Shown here piece after piece: positions 52,135 through 60,102 of a stretch of DNA of 64,000 bases. Position numbers and translations under genes: made by a program. Position 1 is the stretch's first letter; each line of letters opens with the position of its first letter. Origin of the DNA: Rikenellaceae bacterium (GTDB lineage Bacteria; Bacteroidota; Bacteroidia; Bacteroidales; Rikenellaceae); NCBI GenBank assembly GCA_015059965.1, contig SUZM01000001.1, positions 1-64,000 of the forward strand, given 5' to 3'. The notes below the pieces were generated by a model. That model worked only from the letters and a program-made list of their open reading frames with translations. It ran no database searches and had not been told where the DNA came from.

Positions 52135-52659
52135 TTACTTGTACCAGGAAGCATAATGCATATAATCCCTTGCCGTGCGACGAATGATCTCCTCACGCTG
52201 CTCGGGGGTAACCTCCTTGACCTTCTTGGCAGGGATACCGGCATAGACGGAGTTGGGCTCGAGCTTCTGGTTGGAGAGGACCAAGGCATTGGCGGCGATG
52301 ATGCATCCCGAGGGGACATGAGCGTTGTCGAGAATGGTGGAACCCATCCCGATCAGGCAGTTGTCCTCGATGATGGCGCCATGAATGGTGGCGTTGTGTC
52401 CCACCGAAACGTCGCTGCCGATATGGGTCTGCGAGGGGTGTTTCGAGCCATCGTAAAGGGTGTGGAGGACGGCTCCGTCCTGGATGTTGGTGCGGTCGCC
52501 GATGGTGATCTTGTTCACATCGCCACGCAGCACAGCCCCATACCAGATCGAGCAATCCTTGCCCACGGTTACATCGCCAAGCAGTACGGCCGTCTCGGCC
52601 AAAAAGGTGCCTTCACCTACCTGAGGCTCATGGCCTCTGATTTTTCTGATAATAGCCAT
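52135..52659 (-). CDS. gamma-carbonic-anhydrase-family protein
   Basis: 174 aa, left-handed beta-helix with hexapeptide repeats. Zinc-binding histidines sit in HTLYDGSKHPSQTHIG and VGHNATIHG, as in the gamma-CA/YrdA family (yrdA, PaaY, CaiE relatives). Hydration of CO2 is possible; the family also includes proteins without measured activity. Start ATG 52659. Single gene; heptamer (ATTCAAA)n repeats lie just upstream (52661-52690), so its promoter is not clear. Confidence 0.88.
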   Translation of the reverse strand: MAIIRKIRGHEPQVGEGTFLAETAVLLGDVTVGKDCSIWYGAVLRGDVNKITIGDRTNIQDGAVLHTLYDGSKHPSQTHIGSDVSVGHNATIHGAIIEDNCLIGMGSTILDNAHVPSGCIIAANALVLSNQKLEPNSVYAGIPAKKVKEVTPEQREEIIRRTARDYMHYASWYK

Positions 52660-52660
52660 A

Positions 52661-52740
52661 TTTCAATTCAAAATTCAAAATTCAAAATTAATTTCCTTGT
52701 TGTTGGGAACATTAACTAAAAATATTTCGGTGCGTAAGCC
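52661..52740. repeat. (ATTCAAA)n heptamers and related AT-rich stretch
   Basis: Three copies of the same heptamer as at 3989-4020, then ATTTCCTTGTTGTT... and AATATTTCGGTGCGTAAGCC, which resembles AATATTTCGGCGCGTCAGCC at about 36318. Confidence 0.6.
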
Positions 52741-52743
52741 CCA

Positions 52744-53523
52744 TTACTCATCTTGCTTGGCGGTCTGCCAAAGGTTCTCCATCTGGTCGAGCGTGAGGTC
52801 GTGGAGCATCTTTCCATCGGCGGCTGCAGCCTCCTCCATCGAGGTGAAGCGGCGGATGAACTTTTTATTGGTACGCTCCAAGGCCGCTTCGGGATCTATG
52901 CCATAGAGGCGGCAGGCGTTGATCAGAGCGAAGAAGAGGTCGCCAAATTCGCCCTCGAGCTTATCGTGGTCCCGGGCAGCGATCTCGGCATCGACCTCCG
53001 CAATCTCCTCCTTGACCTTCTGCCACACATCCTCCTTTTGCTCCCAGTCAAAACCTACCGAGGCGGCCTTTTCGCCCACACGGAAGGCCTTGACCATGGC
53101 GGGCAGCGAACGGGGCACACCTCCCAACGTGCCGCTCTTGCGCCTCTTCTTGCGCAACTTCAGCGCCTCCCAATTCTCCAAGACCTCCTTGGGTGTCGAG
53201 GCGTGAATATCGCCATAGACGTGCGGATGGCGGTAGATGAGCTTATCGCACAGGGCATTGACCATCGAGGTGTAGTCGAAGGCTCCTTGCTCCTGGCCCA
53301 TCTTGGCATAGAAGACCACATGCAGCAGCAGATCTCCGATCTCCTCCTTGATTCCCTCCATGTTGTGATCCAGGATGGCATCCACCAGCTCGTAGGTCTC
53401 CTCGATCGTATTGTTGCGCAGCGAGTCGAAGGTCTGCTCCCGATCCCAGGGGCACTTTTCGCGCAGGGTATTCATCACCTCCAGCAGGCGCTCGGTCGCT
53501 ATCAGTCGTTCGTCTTTTTCCAT
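52744..53523 (-). CDS. mazG: nucleoside triphosphate pyrophosphohydrolase MazG
   Basis: 259 aa from ATG 53523. An upstream ATG at 53541 adds six residues, but the -7 box at 53558-53551 would leave almost no leader, so the second is preferred. Two MazG domains: LREKCPWDREQTFDSLR and EETYELVDAI with EEIGDLLLHVVFYA (Mg-binding Glu/Asp) in the first; VDAEIAARD...EGEFGDLFFALINACR in the second. Removes non-canonical or excess NTPs. Confidence 0.92.
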   Translation of the reverse strand: MEKDERLIATERLLEVMNTLREKCPWDREQTFDSLRNNTIEETYELVDAILDHNMEGIKEEIGDLLLHVVFYAKMGQEQGAFDYTSMVNALCDKLIYRHPHVYGDIHASTPKEVLENWEALKLRKKRRKSGTLGGVPRSLPAMVKAFRVGEKAASVGFDWEQKEDVWQKVKEEIAEVDAEIAARDHDKLEGEFGDLFFALINACRLYGIDPEAALERTNKKFIRRFTSMEEAAAADGKMLHDLTLDQMENLWQTAKQDE

Positions 53524-53550
53524 CGTATTCAAATTTTCCATTCAATTTAG

Positions 53551-53578
53551 CAAAGGTACACATTTTTTTGTACCTTTG
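53551..53578. promoter_or_regulatory. palindromic divergent promoter (mazG / hexosaminidase)
   Basis: CAAAGGTA at 53551-53558 and TACCTTTG at 53571-53578 are exact inverses, with CACATTTTTTTG between. They give back-to-back -7 boxes, one for mazG (minus) and one for the GH20 gene (plus), whose start codons lie 28 and 23 nt from them. Confidence 0.75.
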
Positions 53579-53600
53579 TTTATATTTAAGAGCAAATTCC

Positions 53601-55760
53601 ATGAAACGGATCACGATTTTTCTTCTTTCACTTTTTGCGGCCGAGCAGATTTCCGCCCAAGCCCTCATTCCGACCCCGCGCCATGCAGCGTTCGAGGCGG
53701 GCCATTTCCTCCTGACCTCCGACTGTCCGATTATAGCTGCAAGCGATGAAGCCCAAACGGTTGCCGACTACCTGGACGACCTCCTTCCCCTGAGGCGCAG
53801 CGCCTTTCTCGGCTTAGGCGAGGCCCTGATCCTCGACATCGACCCCACGCTGCCCCAAGAGGGGTATCGCCTTGAGGTCGGGGAGCAGCGCATCACCCTC
53901 TCGGGAGGCACGCGCGACGGCCTCTTCTACGGCGTGCAGACACTTCTGCAACTGCTTCCTGCCGAGGTCTACAGCCGGCGGCTTTCGCTCCCATGCGAGG
54001 TGGCCTGCTGTCGCGTGGAGGACAGCCCCGCCTACGCCTATCGCGGCTCTCACCTCGATGTGGCACGCACCTGGATGCCCTTAGAGCGCGTAAAGCAACA
54101 CATCGACCGCATGGCCTTCCACAAACTCAACACCCTGCATCTGCACCTGACCGACGACGAGGGGTGGCGCATGGAGATCCTCTCGCACCCCAGGCTTGCC
54201 CAGGTGGGCGGATTCCGCGGAGGCGACTCGCCCATCGAACCCGTCTACGGACGGTGGGACGAGAAGTACGGCGGCTACTTTACCCAACAGGAGCTGCGCG
54301 AGTTGGTCGAATATGCCCGCCTGCGCAGCGTGGAGATCATCCCCGAAATCGACCTGCCGGGCCACAGCCGCGCCTTTGCCCGTGTCTATCCCGAGATTCT
54401 GTGCGACTACCAACCCTCGCTCGACCGCTCGGCGGGCTACGATGTGCGCAACGCCTTCTGCGCCTCGCGCGAGGAGAATTTTTCTATTCTGGAAGATATT
54501 CTGCGTGAGGTTTGTGCGATCTTTCCCTCGAAGTATATTCACATCGGAGGCGACGAAGTGGAGATGTCGCAGTGGAGGCGCTGTCCGAGGTGCCAACAGC
54601 TGATGCGGGAGCGCGGATGGGAGGAGCCCGCACAGCTCCAGGAGTACTTTATGTCGCGACTGATAAAGATCTTGAAATCAAACGGGAAAGAGCCCGTGGT
54701 ATGGAACGAGGCGATCAACGGGGGAACCCTTGAAAAGTCGGCTCTGGTACAGGGATGGGAGAGTGTGAAGGCGTGCCGCAAGGCGACCTCCGAAGGGTAC
54801 CAGACGGTCGTCATGCCCGGCCAATACTTCTATTTCGATATGCGCCAATCGGCCCATGAAGAGGGGCACGTCTGGGCGGCGATCTTCGATGCCGAGAAGG
54901 TCTATAATTTTGACCTAACCAAGCTCGGTTTCACCCCTGAGGAGCAGCGCCGGGTGGCGGGCTTCGAAGGGACCTTCTTCAGCGAGGCCTACATCGGCCA
55001 CAACCCCGAGAGCGACTCCTACCTCGACTTCATGCTCTGGCCGCGCACGGCAGCCTTGGCCGAGATCTGCTGGCACCGCGGTCCGAAAGATTGGCCCGCC
55101 TTCCGCCGCGCCCTGACCGGGCTGCATGGCGAGCGCATGGATGCCATGTCGATCGGCCACCGCCTCTTCCCACCCGTAGTGACCTATTCGCAAGGCGAGC
55201 TCTCGGCCCGGGCCGATCAAGAGGGGCAACAGCTCTTCTACACCGTGGAGCCCGACTCCGTGGAGCACCCCTACACAGGCCCCATACGCACCACCGAACC
55301 CCAACGCTACCGCTTCCGTGCCCGCCGGGAAGAGGCTCGCTCGCCATGGGTGGCTCACGCCTCCTACTACGCGACCATCCGGCCCGCCGTACACTTCACC
55401 TCGTCGCTACCCGAGAGCGAGAAGGCCCCCTTCAACCGCATCGACAGCTACAAAGGAGCCGCCTGGACCACCCGAACCCATCGCGCCGGAGATTGGCTGC
55501 GTTTCGACTTTGCCGAACCCCTTTCGTGTCGTGAGATCCACCTCCAGACGGGCTATCTGCACCTTCCGCGCTGCACCTTCCGCCACGCCAAGGTAGAGGT
55601 GAGCCGCGATGGCTCCACCTTCGAGCCCGCAGGCGAACTGACGGCCGGCGCCATCACCCTTCGTCCGGAGTTTCCCATTCGCGCGATCCGCATCACCGCC
55701 ACCTCGACCGGCAACGGTGAGGAGCGGGTTATTATTCAATCTTTGAAAATCAAAGTTTGA
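53601..55760 (+). CDS. beta-N-acetylhexosaminidase, GH20
   Basis: 719 aa from ATG 53601; the frame is open 33 nt further upstream but the signal peptide (MKRITIFLLSLFAAEQISAQ) starts here. Order: GH20b domain (about 25-135), catalytic TIM barrel (about 145-480: HLTDDEGWRMEI, catalytic pair in HIGGDEVEM), an all-beta region, and a C-terminal F5/8C-like carbohydrate-binding part (DWLRFDFAEPLSCREIHLQ). It releases GlcNAc/GalNAc from mucin or host glycans outside the cytoplasm. No SusCD pair nearby. Confidence 0.94.
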   Translation: MKRITIFLLSLFAAEQISAQALIPTPRHAAFEAGHFLLTSDCPIIAASDEAQTVADYLDDLLPLRRSAFLGLGEALILDIDPTLPQEGYRLEVGEQRITLSGGTRDGLFYGVQTLLQLLPAEVYSRRLSLPCEVACCRVEDSPAYAYRGSHLDVARTWMPLERVKQHIDRMAFHKLNTLHLHLTDDEGWRMEILSHPRLAQVGGFRGGDSPIEPVYGRWDEKYGGYFTQQELRELVEYARLRSVEIIPEIDLPGHSRAFARVYPEILCDYQPSLDRSAGYDVRNAFCASREENFSILEDILREVCAIFPSKYIHIGGDEVEMSQWRRCPRCQQLMRERGWEEPAQLQEYFMSRLIKILKSNGKEPVVWNEAINGGTLEKSALVQGWESVKACRKATSEGYQTVVMPGQYFYFDMRQSAHEEGHVWAAIFDAEKVYNFDLTKLGFTPEEQRRVAGFEGTFFSEAYIGHNPESDSYLDFMLWPRTAALAEICWHRGPKDWPAFRRALTGLHGERMDAMSIGHRLFPPVVTYSQGELSARADQEGQQLFYTVEPDSVEHPYTGPIRTTEPQRYRFRARREEARSPWVAHASYYATIRPAVHFTSSLPESEKAPFNRIDSYKGAAWTTRTHRAGDWLRFDFAEPLSCREIHLQTGYLHLPRCTFRHAKVEVSRDGSTFEPAGELTAGAITLRPEFPIRAIRITATSTGNGEERVIIQSLKIKV

Positions 55761-55765
55761 ATAAT

Positions 55766-55795
55766 AAATGAGTAATGTGCAATGAGTAATTATTT
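55766..55795. repeat. (AATGAGT/GCAATGA) heptamer remnant
   Basis: AATGAGTAATGTGCAATGAGTAATTATTTGCTTG begins six bases after the GH20 stop: degenerate heptamers then the ATTTGCTTG motif seen in other gaps. Confidence 0.5.
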
Positions 55796-55854
55796 GCTTG
55801 ACAATGTAAAAAAAACACTTAGACAGCCCAGTTTACCCACTCCTTCACACAAAC

Positions 55855-55887
55855 AAAAAAACGGCAAACTTCGGTTTGCCGTTTTTC
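55855..55887. terminator. bidirectional intrinsic terminator
   Basis: AAAAAACGGCAAAC, loop TTC, GTTTGCCGTTTTT: a 12-bp stem flanked by A and T runs, between the GH20 gene and the 3' end of pheT. Confidence 0.93.
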
Positions 55888-55912
55888 TATCCTTATGTGA
55901 AGGCGCTAATTC

Positions 55913-58378
55913 CTAATTCCTGACCACAGCACCGCAACGCTGCTCCAACTGGCGCTGGATGTTGCCCATCACCTTTTCGATGGTCTTATCGTCCAGCGTG
56001 CGGCTCTTATCCTCCAAAAGGAAGCTCAGGGCGTAGGACTTCTTGCCGGCAGGGAGCTTATCGCCCTCATAGACATCGAACAACGAAACACGCTTCAGAA
56101 GCTTCTTCTCGGCCTGGAATGCCACTTCACGGAGCTGGGCGAAGGTGGTCTGCGTATCCACCAGCAGGGCCAGGTCTCGCTTCACCTCGGGGTACTTCGA
56201 GAGCTCCTCGGCCTGGATACGTAGCTTCTTGGTCGATTTGACCAGCAGATCGAAATTCATCTCCAGCAGATAGACCGGCTGTTTCAAGTCGAAACGCTTG
56301 CGCAACTTGAGGGCTACCACGCCGATTTGCAGGAGCTCCTTGCCATTGAGCTGCAACGAGAGGGCCTCGGAGAAGAGGTCGCTCTTCAGCTCCTCACTCT
56401 TCAGGGCATAGATATCGATACCGAAGCGGCGCAAGAGCTTCTCGGCCACGGCACGCAGCGTATAGTAGGAGGCCTCGACAGGTTTCTGATTCCACGACTG
56501 GGGCTCGGCCGTACCCGTTACGGCAATGGCCAGACGGTAGGACTCCGAGTAGGGAGCCAGGCCGTTCTCCTCGGAGCGGGCCTCGGCAGTATAGCTGTAG
56601 CAGTTGCCGAACTCATAGAGTTTCAGATCGGCATTGCGGTGGTTCACGTTGAGCTCCACGGCCTCCAGCAGGTTGTAGGCCAAAGTCTGGCGCAACACAT
56701 TCAAATCGGCCGAGAGGGGGTTCATGATCTTAACGGCACGCTCGATGGGGTAGGTCTCCGACCCCTCATAGTAGGCGGCCTTCGTGAGCGAGTTGGACAT
56801 GATCTCCACAAAGCCGTTGGCCGTCAGATAGTCGGCAGCCATATTCATCAGCTTGGTCTTATCGGGACGGGGTGCATACGAGAGGGTCGAGTGTACGGCC
56901 TGCGGAATCTCCACATTGTTGTAGCCGTAGATGCGCAGGAGATCCTCCACCAGGTCGGCCTCGCGCTGTACATCCACGCGGTAGGGCGGTACGGCTACCG
57001 ACCAAACCGAACCCTGCTCCTTCTCGATCTTCACCTCCAGAGCGGCAAGGATCGTGCGCACGGTATCCTCGGGAATCTCCTTGCCGATAAGCATATTGAC
57101 CCGCTTAAGGTCGATCTCAAAACGGAAGTCCTGGGCAGGAGTGGGGTTCAAGTCGATAATCTCGCTCGAAATCTCACCGCCGGCGAGCTCCTTGAAGAGC
57201 AGGGCCGCACGCTTGAGCGCGTAGAGCTGCATATTGGGATCGACACCGCGCTCGAAACGGAACGACGAGTCGGTATTCAGACCAAAACGCTTGGCCGTCT
57301 TACGCACCCAGACGGGGTTGAAATAGGCGCTCTCGATGAAGACATCGGTCGTCGTGTCGCTCACACCCGAATCCAGACCGCCGAAGACACCGGCAATACA
57401 CATCGGGCGCTCGGCCGAGCAGATCATCAGATCGTTCTCGGTCAGCTTGCGCTCCACACCATCCAGCGTAACGAAGGGAGTACCCTCCGCGCAGGTGCGC
57501 ACCACGATCTTGCCCCCCTCGATCTTTTGGGCATCGAAGGCATGCAGGGGCTGTCCCAGCTCGAAGAGGATAAAGTTGGTGATATCCACCAGGTTGTTCT
57601 TGGGGTTGATACCCGCGGCGCGCAGATAGTTCTGCATCCACTCGGGCGAGGGGCCGATCTTGCACCCCTTGACCGTCACACCGGCATAGCGGGGGCAGGC
57701 CTCCGTATTCTCCACCTCGACCTCAATCTTCAGGTCGTGGCTATCGACCCGGAAGGCCTCCACCGAGGGCCACTTCAGCTCCACCTGCTCGCCCTGGCTC
57801 TTCAGGTAGGCCACCAGGTCGCGAGCCACACCAATATGCGAAGCAGCATCAATGCGGTTGGGTGTCAGGCCGATGGCAATCAGGTAGTCGTCCTGAATAT
57901 CGAGGTACTCCTTGGCCGTGGTACCTACCACAGCCTCGGCCGGCAGCTCCATGATCCCCTCATGGCTCGTGCCGATGCCCAGCTCATCTTCGGCGCAGAG
58001 CATACCCATGGACTCCACACCGCGGATCTTGCTGCGCTTGATCTTAAACTCCTCGTCGCCTCCGTTGGGGTAGAGTACCGCGCCCACCGTGGCGCACATC
58101 ACCTTAAGGCCCTGACGGCAGTTGGCCGCACCGCAGACGATCTGCAGAGGAGCCTCCTGGCCCACATCCACAGTCGTGATGTGCAGGTGGTCCGAATCGG
58201 GATGCTCCACACAGGTGAGGACCTCACCCACAACAACCCCCTTCAGGCCGCCTTTGATGGTCTCGATCTTCTCAAAACCCTCAACCTCCAAACCGATATC
58301 GGTCAGAATTGTAGCCACCTCCTCGGCCGACCGATTCAGGTCGACGTATTGCTTTAACCAATTGTAGGAAATATTCAT
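55913..58378 (-). CDS. pheT: phenylalanyl-tRNA synthetase beta subunit
   Basis: 821 aa. N-terminal tRNA-binding (EMAP/YtpR) domain with LTCVEHPDSDHLHIT, B3/B4 editing domain (DITNFILFELGQPLHAFD), B5 domain, core and a C-terminal FDX-ACB domain (RYPEVKRDLALLV region, here KYPEVKRDLALLVD). It pairs with PheS (gene not in the window). The stop codon lies within two GGAATTA heptamers. TATCTTTG box 39 nt upstream. Confidence 0.97.
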   Translation of the reverse strand: MNISYNWLKQYVDLNRSAEEVATILTDIGLEVEGFEKIETIKGGLKGVVVGEVLTCVEHPDSDHLHITTVDVGQEAPLQIVCGAANCRQGLKVMCATVGAVLYPNGGDEEFKIKRSKIRGVESMGMLCAEDELGIGTSHEGIMELPAEAVVGTTAKEYLDIQDDYLIAIGLTPNRIDAASHIGVARDLVAYLKSQGEQVELKWPSVEAFRVDSHDLKIEVEVENTEACPRYAGVTVKGCKIGPSPEWMQNYLRAAGINPKNNLVDITNFILFELGQPLHAFDAQKIEGGKIVVRTCAEGTPFVTLDGVERKLTENDLMICSAERPMCIAGVFGGLDSGVSDTTTDVFIESAYFNPVWVRKTAKRFGLNTDSSFRFERGVDPNMQLYALKRAALLFKELAGGEISSEIIDLNPTPAQDFRFEIDLKRVNMLIGKEIPEDTVRTILAALEVKIEKEQGSVWSVAVPPYRVDVQREADLVEDLLRIYGYNNVEIPQAVHSTLSYAPRPDKTKLMNMAADYLTANGFVEIMSNSLTKAAYYEGSETYPIERAVKIMNPLSADLNVLRQTLAYNLLEAVELNVNHRNADLKLYEFGNCYSYTAEARSEENGLAPYSESYRLAIAVTGTAEPQSWNQKPVEASYYTLRAVAEKLLRRFGIDIYALKSEELKSDLFSEALSLQLNGKELLQIGVVALKLRKRFDLKQPVYLLEMNFDLLVKSTKKLRIQAEELSKYPEVKRDLALLVDTQTTFAQLREVAFQAEKKLLKRVSLFDVYEGDKLPAGKKSYALSFLLEDKSRTLDDKTIEKVMGNIQRQLEQRCGAVVRN

Positions 58379-58416
58379 ATCTTGTCTGTTTTATTGTTTT
58401 CTATCTTCTCAACCCG

Positions 58417-58424
58417 CAAAGATA
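58417..58424 (-). promoter_or_regulatory. -7 box of pheT
   Basis: TATCTTTG on the minus strand, 39 nt upstream of the start. Confidence 0.55.
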
Positions 58425-58428
58425 GTAA

Positions 58429-58503
58429 ATAATTAGGAATTAGGAATTAGGAATTAGGAATTATTTTTAGCGGTCAGCAGTCAGCACTCAGCGTTCAGCT
58501 TTT
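58429..58503. repeat. (GGAATTA)n and (CAGCAGT)n heptamer arrays
   Basis: Four copies of GGAATTA (58433-58462) are followed by CAGCAGTCAGCACTCAGCGTTCAGC (58471-58497), a degenerate heptamer. Both lie just upstream of the pheT promoter box. Confidence 0.75.
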
Positions 58504-58537
58504 TTCAGTTATTGCGAGGAGGGGGCGTTACGACCTT

Positions 58538-58915
58538 TCTTTGATTTTAGGCGAGCAGATTTTGTGCTTCGTGCAGTCGCCTCGGCAGGAGCATACTTCA
58601 GGTATGTGACTGTCGGGGCGGCAAGGGAAGTGGAAAAGGTGCCCTATAAAATCGGATAAAGACCCTTTTTAATTTTAGGCGAGCAGATTTTTCTTCGACC
58701 GCCGACTGACGCGGATGGGACATACCTCTGGTATTTCCCATTCGCGGCAGGCAAGAAGAAGGAAAAGGTCCGCATAAAATCGAAAAAGCCCCCTTTTTAA
58801 TTTTAGGCGAGCAGATTTTGTGCTTCGTGCAGTCGCCTCGACAGGAGCATACTTTAGGTATGTGACTGTCGGGGCGGCAAGGGAAGTGCAAAAGGTGCCG
58901 CATAAAATTAAAAAG
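58538..58915. repeat. three tandem family B palindromes
   Basis: Units at 58538-58661, 58665-58788 and 58792-58915. Units 1 and 3 share a core with CATACTTyAGGTATG; unit 2 has a GGATGGGACATAC...GTATTTCCCATTC core. Left arms read TTTTAGGCGAGCAGATTTT, right arms (G)CCGCATAAAATyrAAAAAG. The last element contains the stop codon of the DMT transporter gene (58910-58908). Confidence 0.85.
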
Positions 58916-59807
58916 AACCGAGGTAGAGGAAAATCATACCCACCAAAATAAAGAGCAGGTCGAGGGCTTTGGCCTTCAGGTTTTTCTCTCTGAAGAGCAG
59001 GGCTCCGCAACCAAACGAGACCACCACCGACGAGCGGCGCACCATCGAGACCACCGAGATCATCGCCCCCTCATCGCTCAAGGCGTAGAGATAGGCCAGG
59101 TCGGCCAACGAGAGGAAGATCGAGATCAGCGGGATGGCCCAACTCCAATGGAATGGGGTGGTAGCATGGCGCTTGGGCCACCAGATCAGCCCACACATCA
59201 GCGACATCATCCCCAGCTGGTAGAGGTTATACCAACTCTGGACAAAGATCGGGTCGAGGCGTTGCATGATGAATTTATCATACAGGCCACTCATCGCACC
59301 CGTCAGAGCCGAGAGGGCAATGAGCCAGATCCAGCGGTTGTGGGCAAAGCGAACCCCCTCCTTACGCCCCGCACGGCTCAGCAGAAAGAGCGAGAGGAGC
59401 GCCAGGAGCACTCCCGTCCACTGGTAGCCATTCAGCCGCTCGCCAAACAAGAGCAGGGCACCCATCAACACCAAGACGGGACGTGTAGCGTTGATCGGGC
59501 CGACAATCGTCAGGGGCAGATGCTTCAGACCGAAGTAGCCGCAGAGCCATGAGCTCAGGACAATGGCCGACTTGCAGAGGACCAGCAGATGGGCCCACCA
59601 ATCGCCCGGCACACTCTCGAAGAGGGTCCCGTCAAACCACCCGAAGCCCCCCTCGGCCGCCACAATCATCGGCAGAAAGAGCAGGGTAGAGATGAGGGTA
59701 TTGAACCACAAAACAGGCAGCACAGCATTGGCCGTAAGGGCCTGTTTTTTGGCCACATCGTAGAGCCCCAGCAGGGCCGCAGAGAGAAAGGCAAGTGTCA
59801 ACCACAT
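58908..59807 (-). CDS. DMT-family (EamA) transporter
   Basis: 299 aa, ten hydrophobic segments in two EamA halves (first: LLGLYDVAKKQAL; second: ALTGAMSGLYDKF). Similar inner-membrane exporters move small metabolites; the substrate cannot be told. The last residues (LGSF and stop) overlap the end of a family B palindrome. No promoter box obvious; it lies alone between repeats. Confidence 0.85.
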   Translation of the reverse strand: MWLTLAFLSAALLGLYDVAKKQALTANAVLPVLWFNTLISTLLFLPMIVAAEGGFGWFDGTLFESVPGDWWAHLLVLCKSAIVLSSWLCGYFGLKHLPLTIVGPINATRPVLVLMGALLLFGERLNGYQWTGVLLALLSLFLLSRAGRKEGVRFAHNRWIWLIALSALTGAMSGLYDKFIMQRLDPIFVQSWYNLYQLGMMSLMCGLIWWPKRHATTPFHWSWAIPLISIFLSLADLAYLYALSDEGAMISVVSMVRRSSVVVSFGCGALLFREKNLKAKALDLLFILVGMIFLYLGSF

Positions 59808-59828
59808 GGTTCAATTCACGATTATTTT

Positions 59829-59965
59829 AGCAGTCAGCAGTCAGCTTTTTTAGTTATCAGTTATCAGTTTGCTTGACAGCGTATAATTCCCAGACTACCC
59901 AGACTCCCAATAAAATTGTCTGGAGGATTGCCACGCACCTAAAGGTGCTCGCAATGACTGGAGGC
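59829..59965. repeat. heptamer arrays and a GCAATGAC-type palindrome
   Basis: AGCAGTCAGCAGTCAGC then TTAGTTATCAGTTATCAG (two heptamer types), then GGATTGCCACGCACCTAAAGGTGCTCGCAATGAC (59928-59960, shown in parts: ATTGCCACG ... GCTCGCAATGAC), a palindromic repeat also seen in pieces at 20325 and 39250. Confidence 0.65.
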
Positions 59966-59973
59966 GTTACAAC

Positions 59974-60100
59974 CCTTTTTTGATTTTAGGCGAGCAGATT
60001 TTTCTTCGACCGCCGACTGACGCGGATGGGACATACTTCTTGTATTTCCCATTCGCGGCAGACAAGGAGAAGGAAAAGGTGCCGCATAAAATTGAAAAAG
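59974..60100. repeat. palindromic element, family B (copy B5d)
   Basis: Left TTTTTTGATTTTAGGCGAGC, core GGATGGGACATAC...GTATTTCCCATTC, right GCCGCATAAAATTGAAAAAG. It ends two bases before the lysA stop codon (60105-60103). Very close in sequence to the middle unit of the 58.5-kb trio. Confidence 0.85.
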
Positions 60101-60102
60101 AA

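Noticed and set aside
56327..58357. 676-codon open frame opposite pheT
   Set aside because: Same reason: antisense shadow with no recognisable domain.
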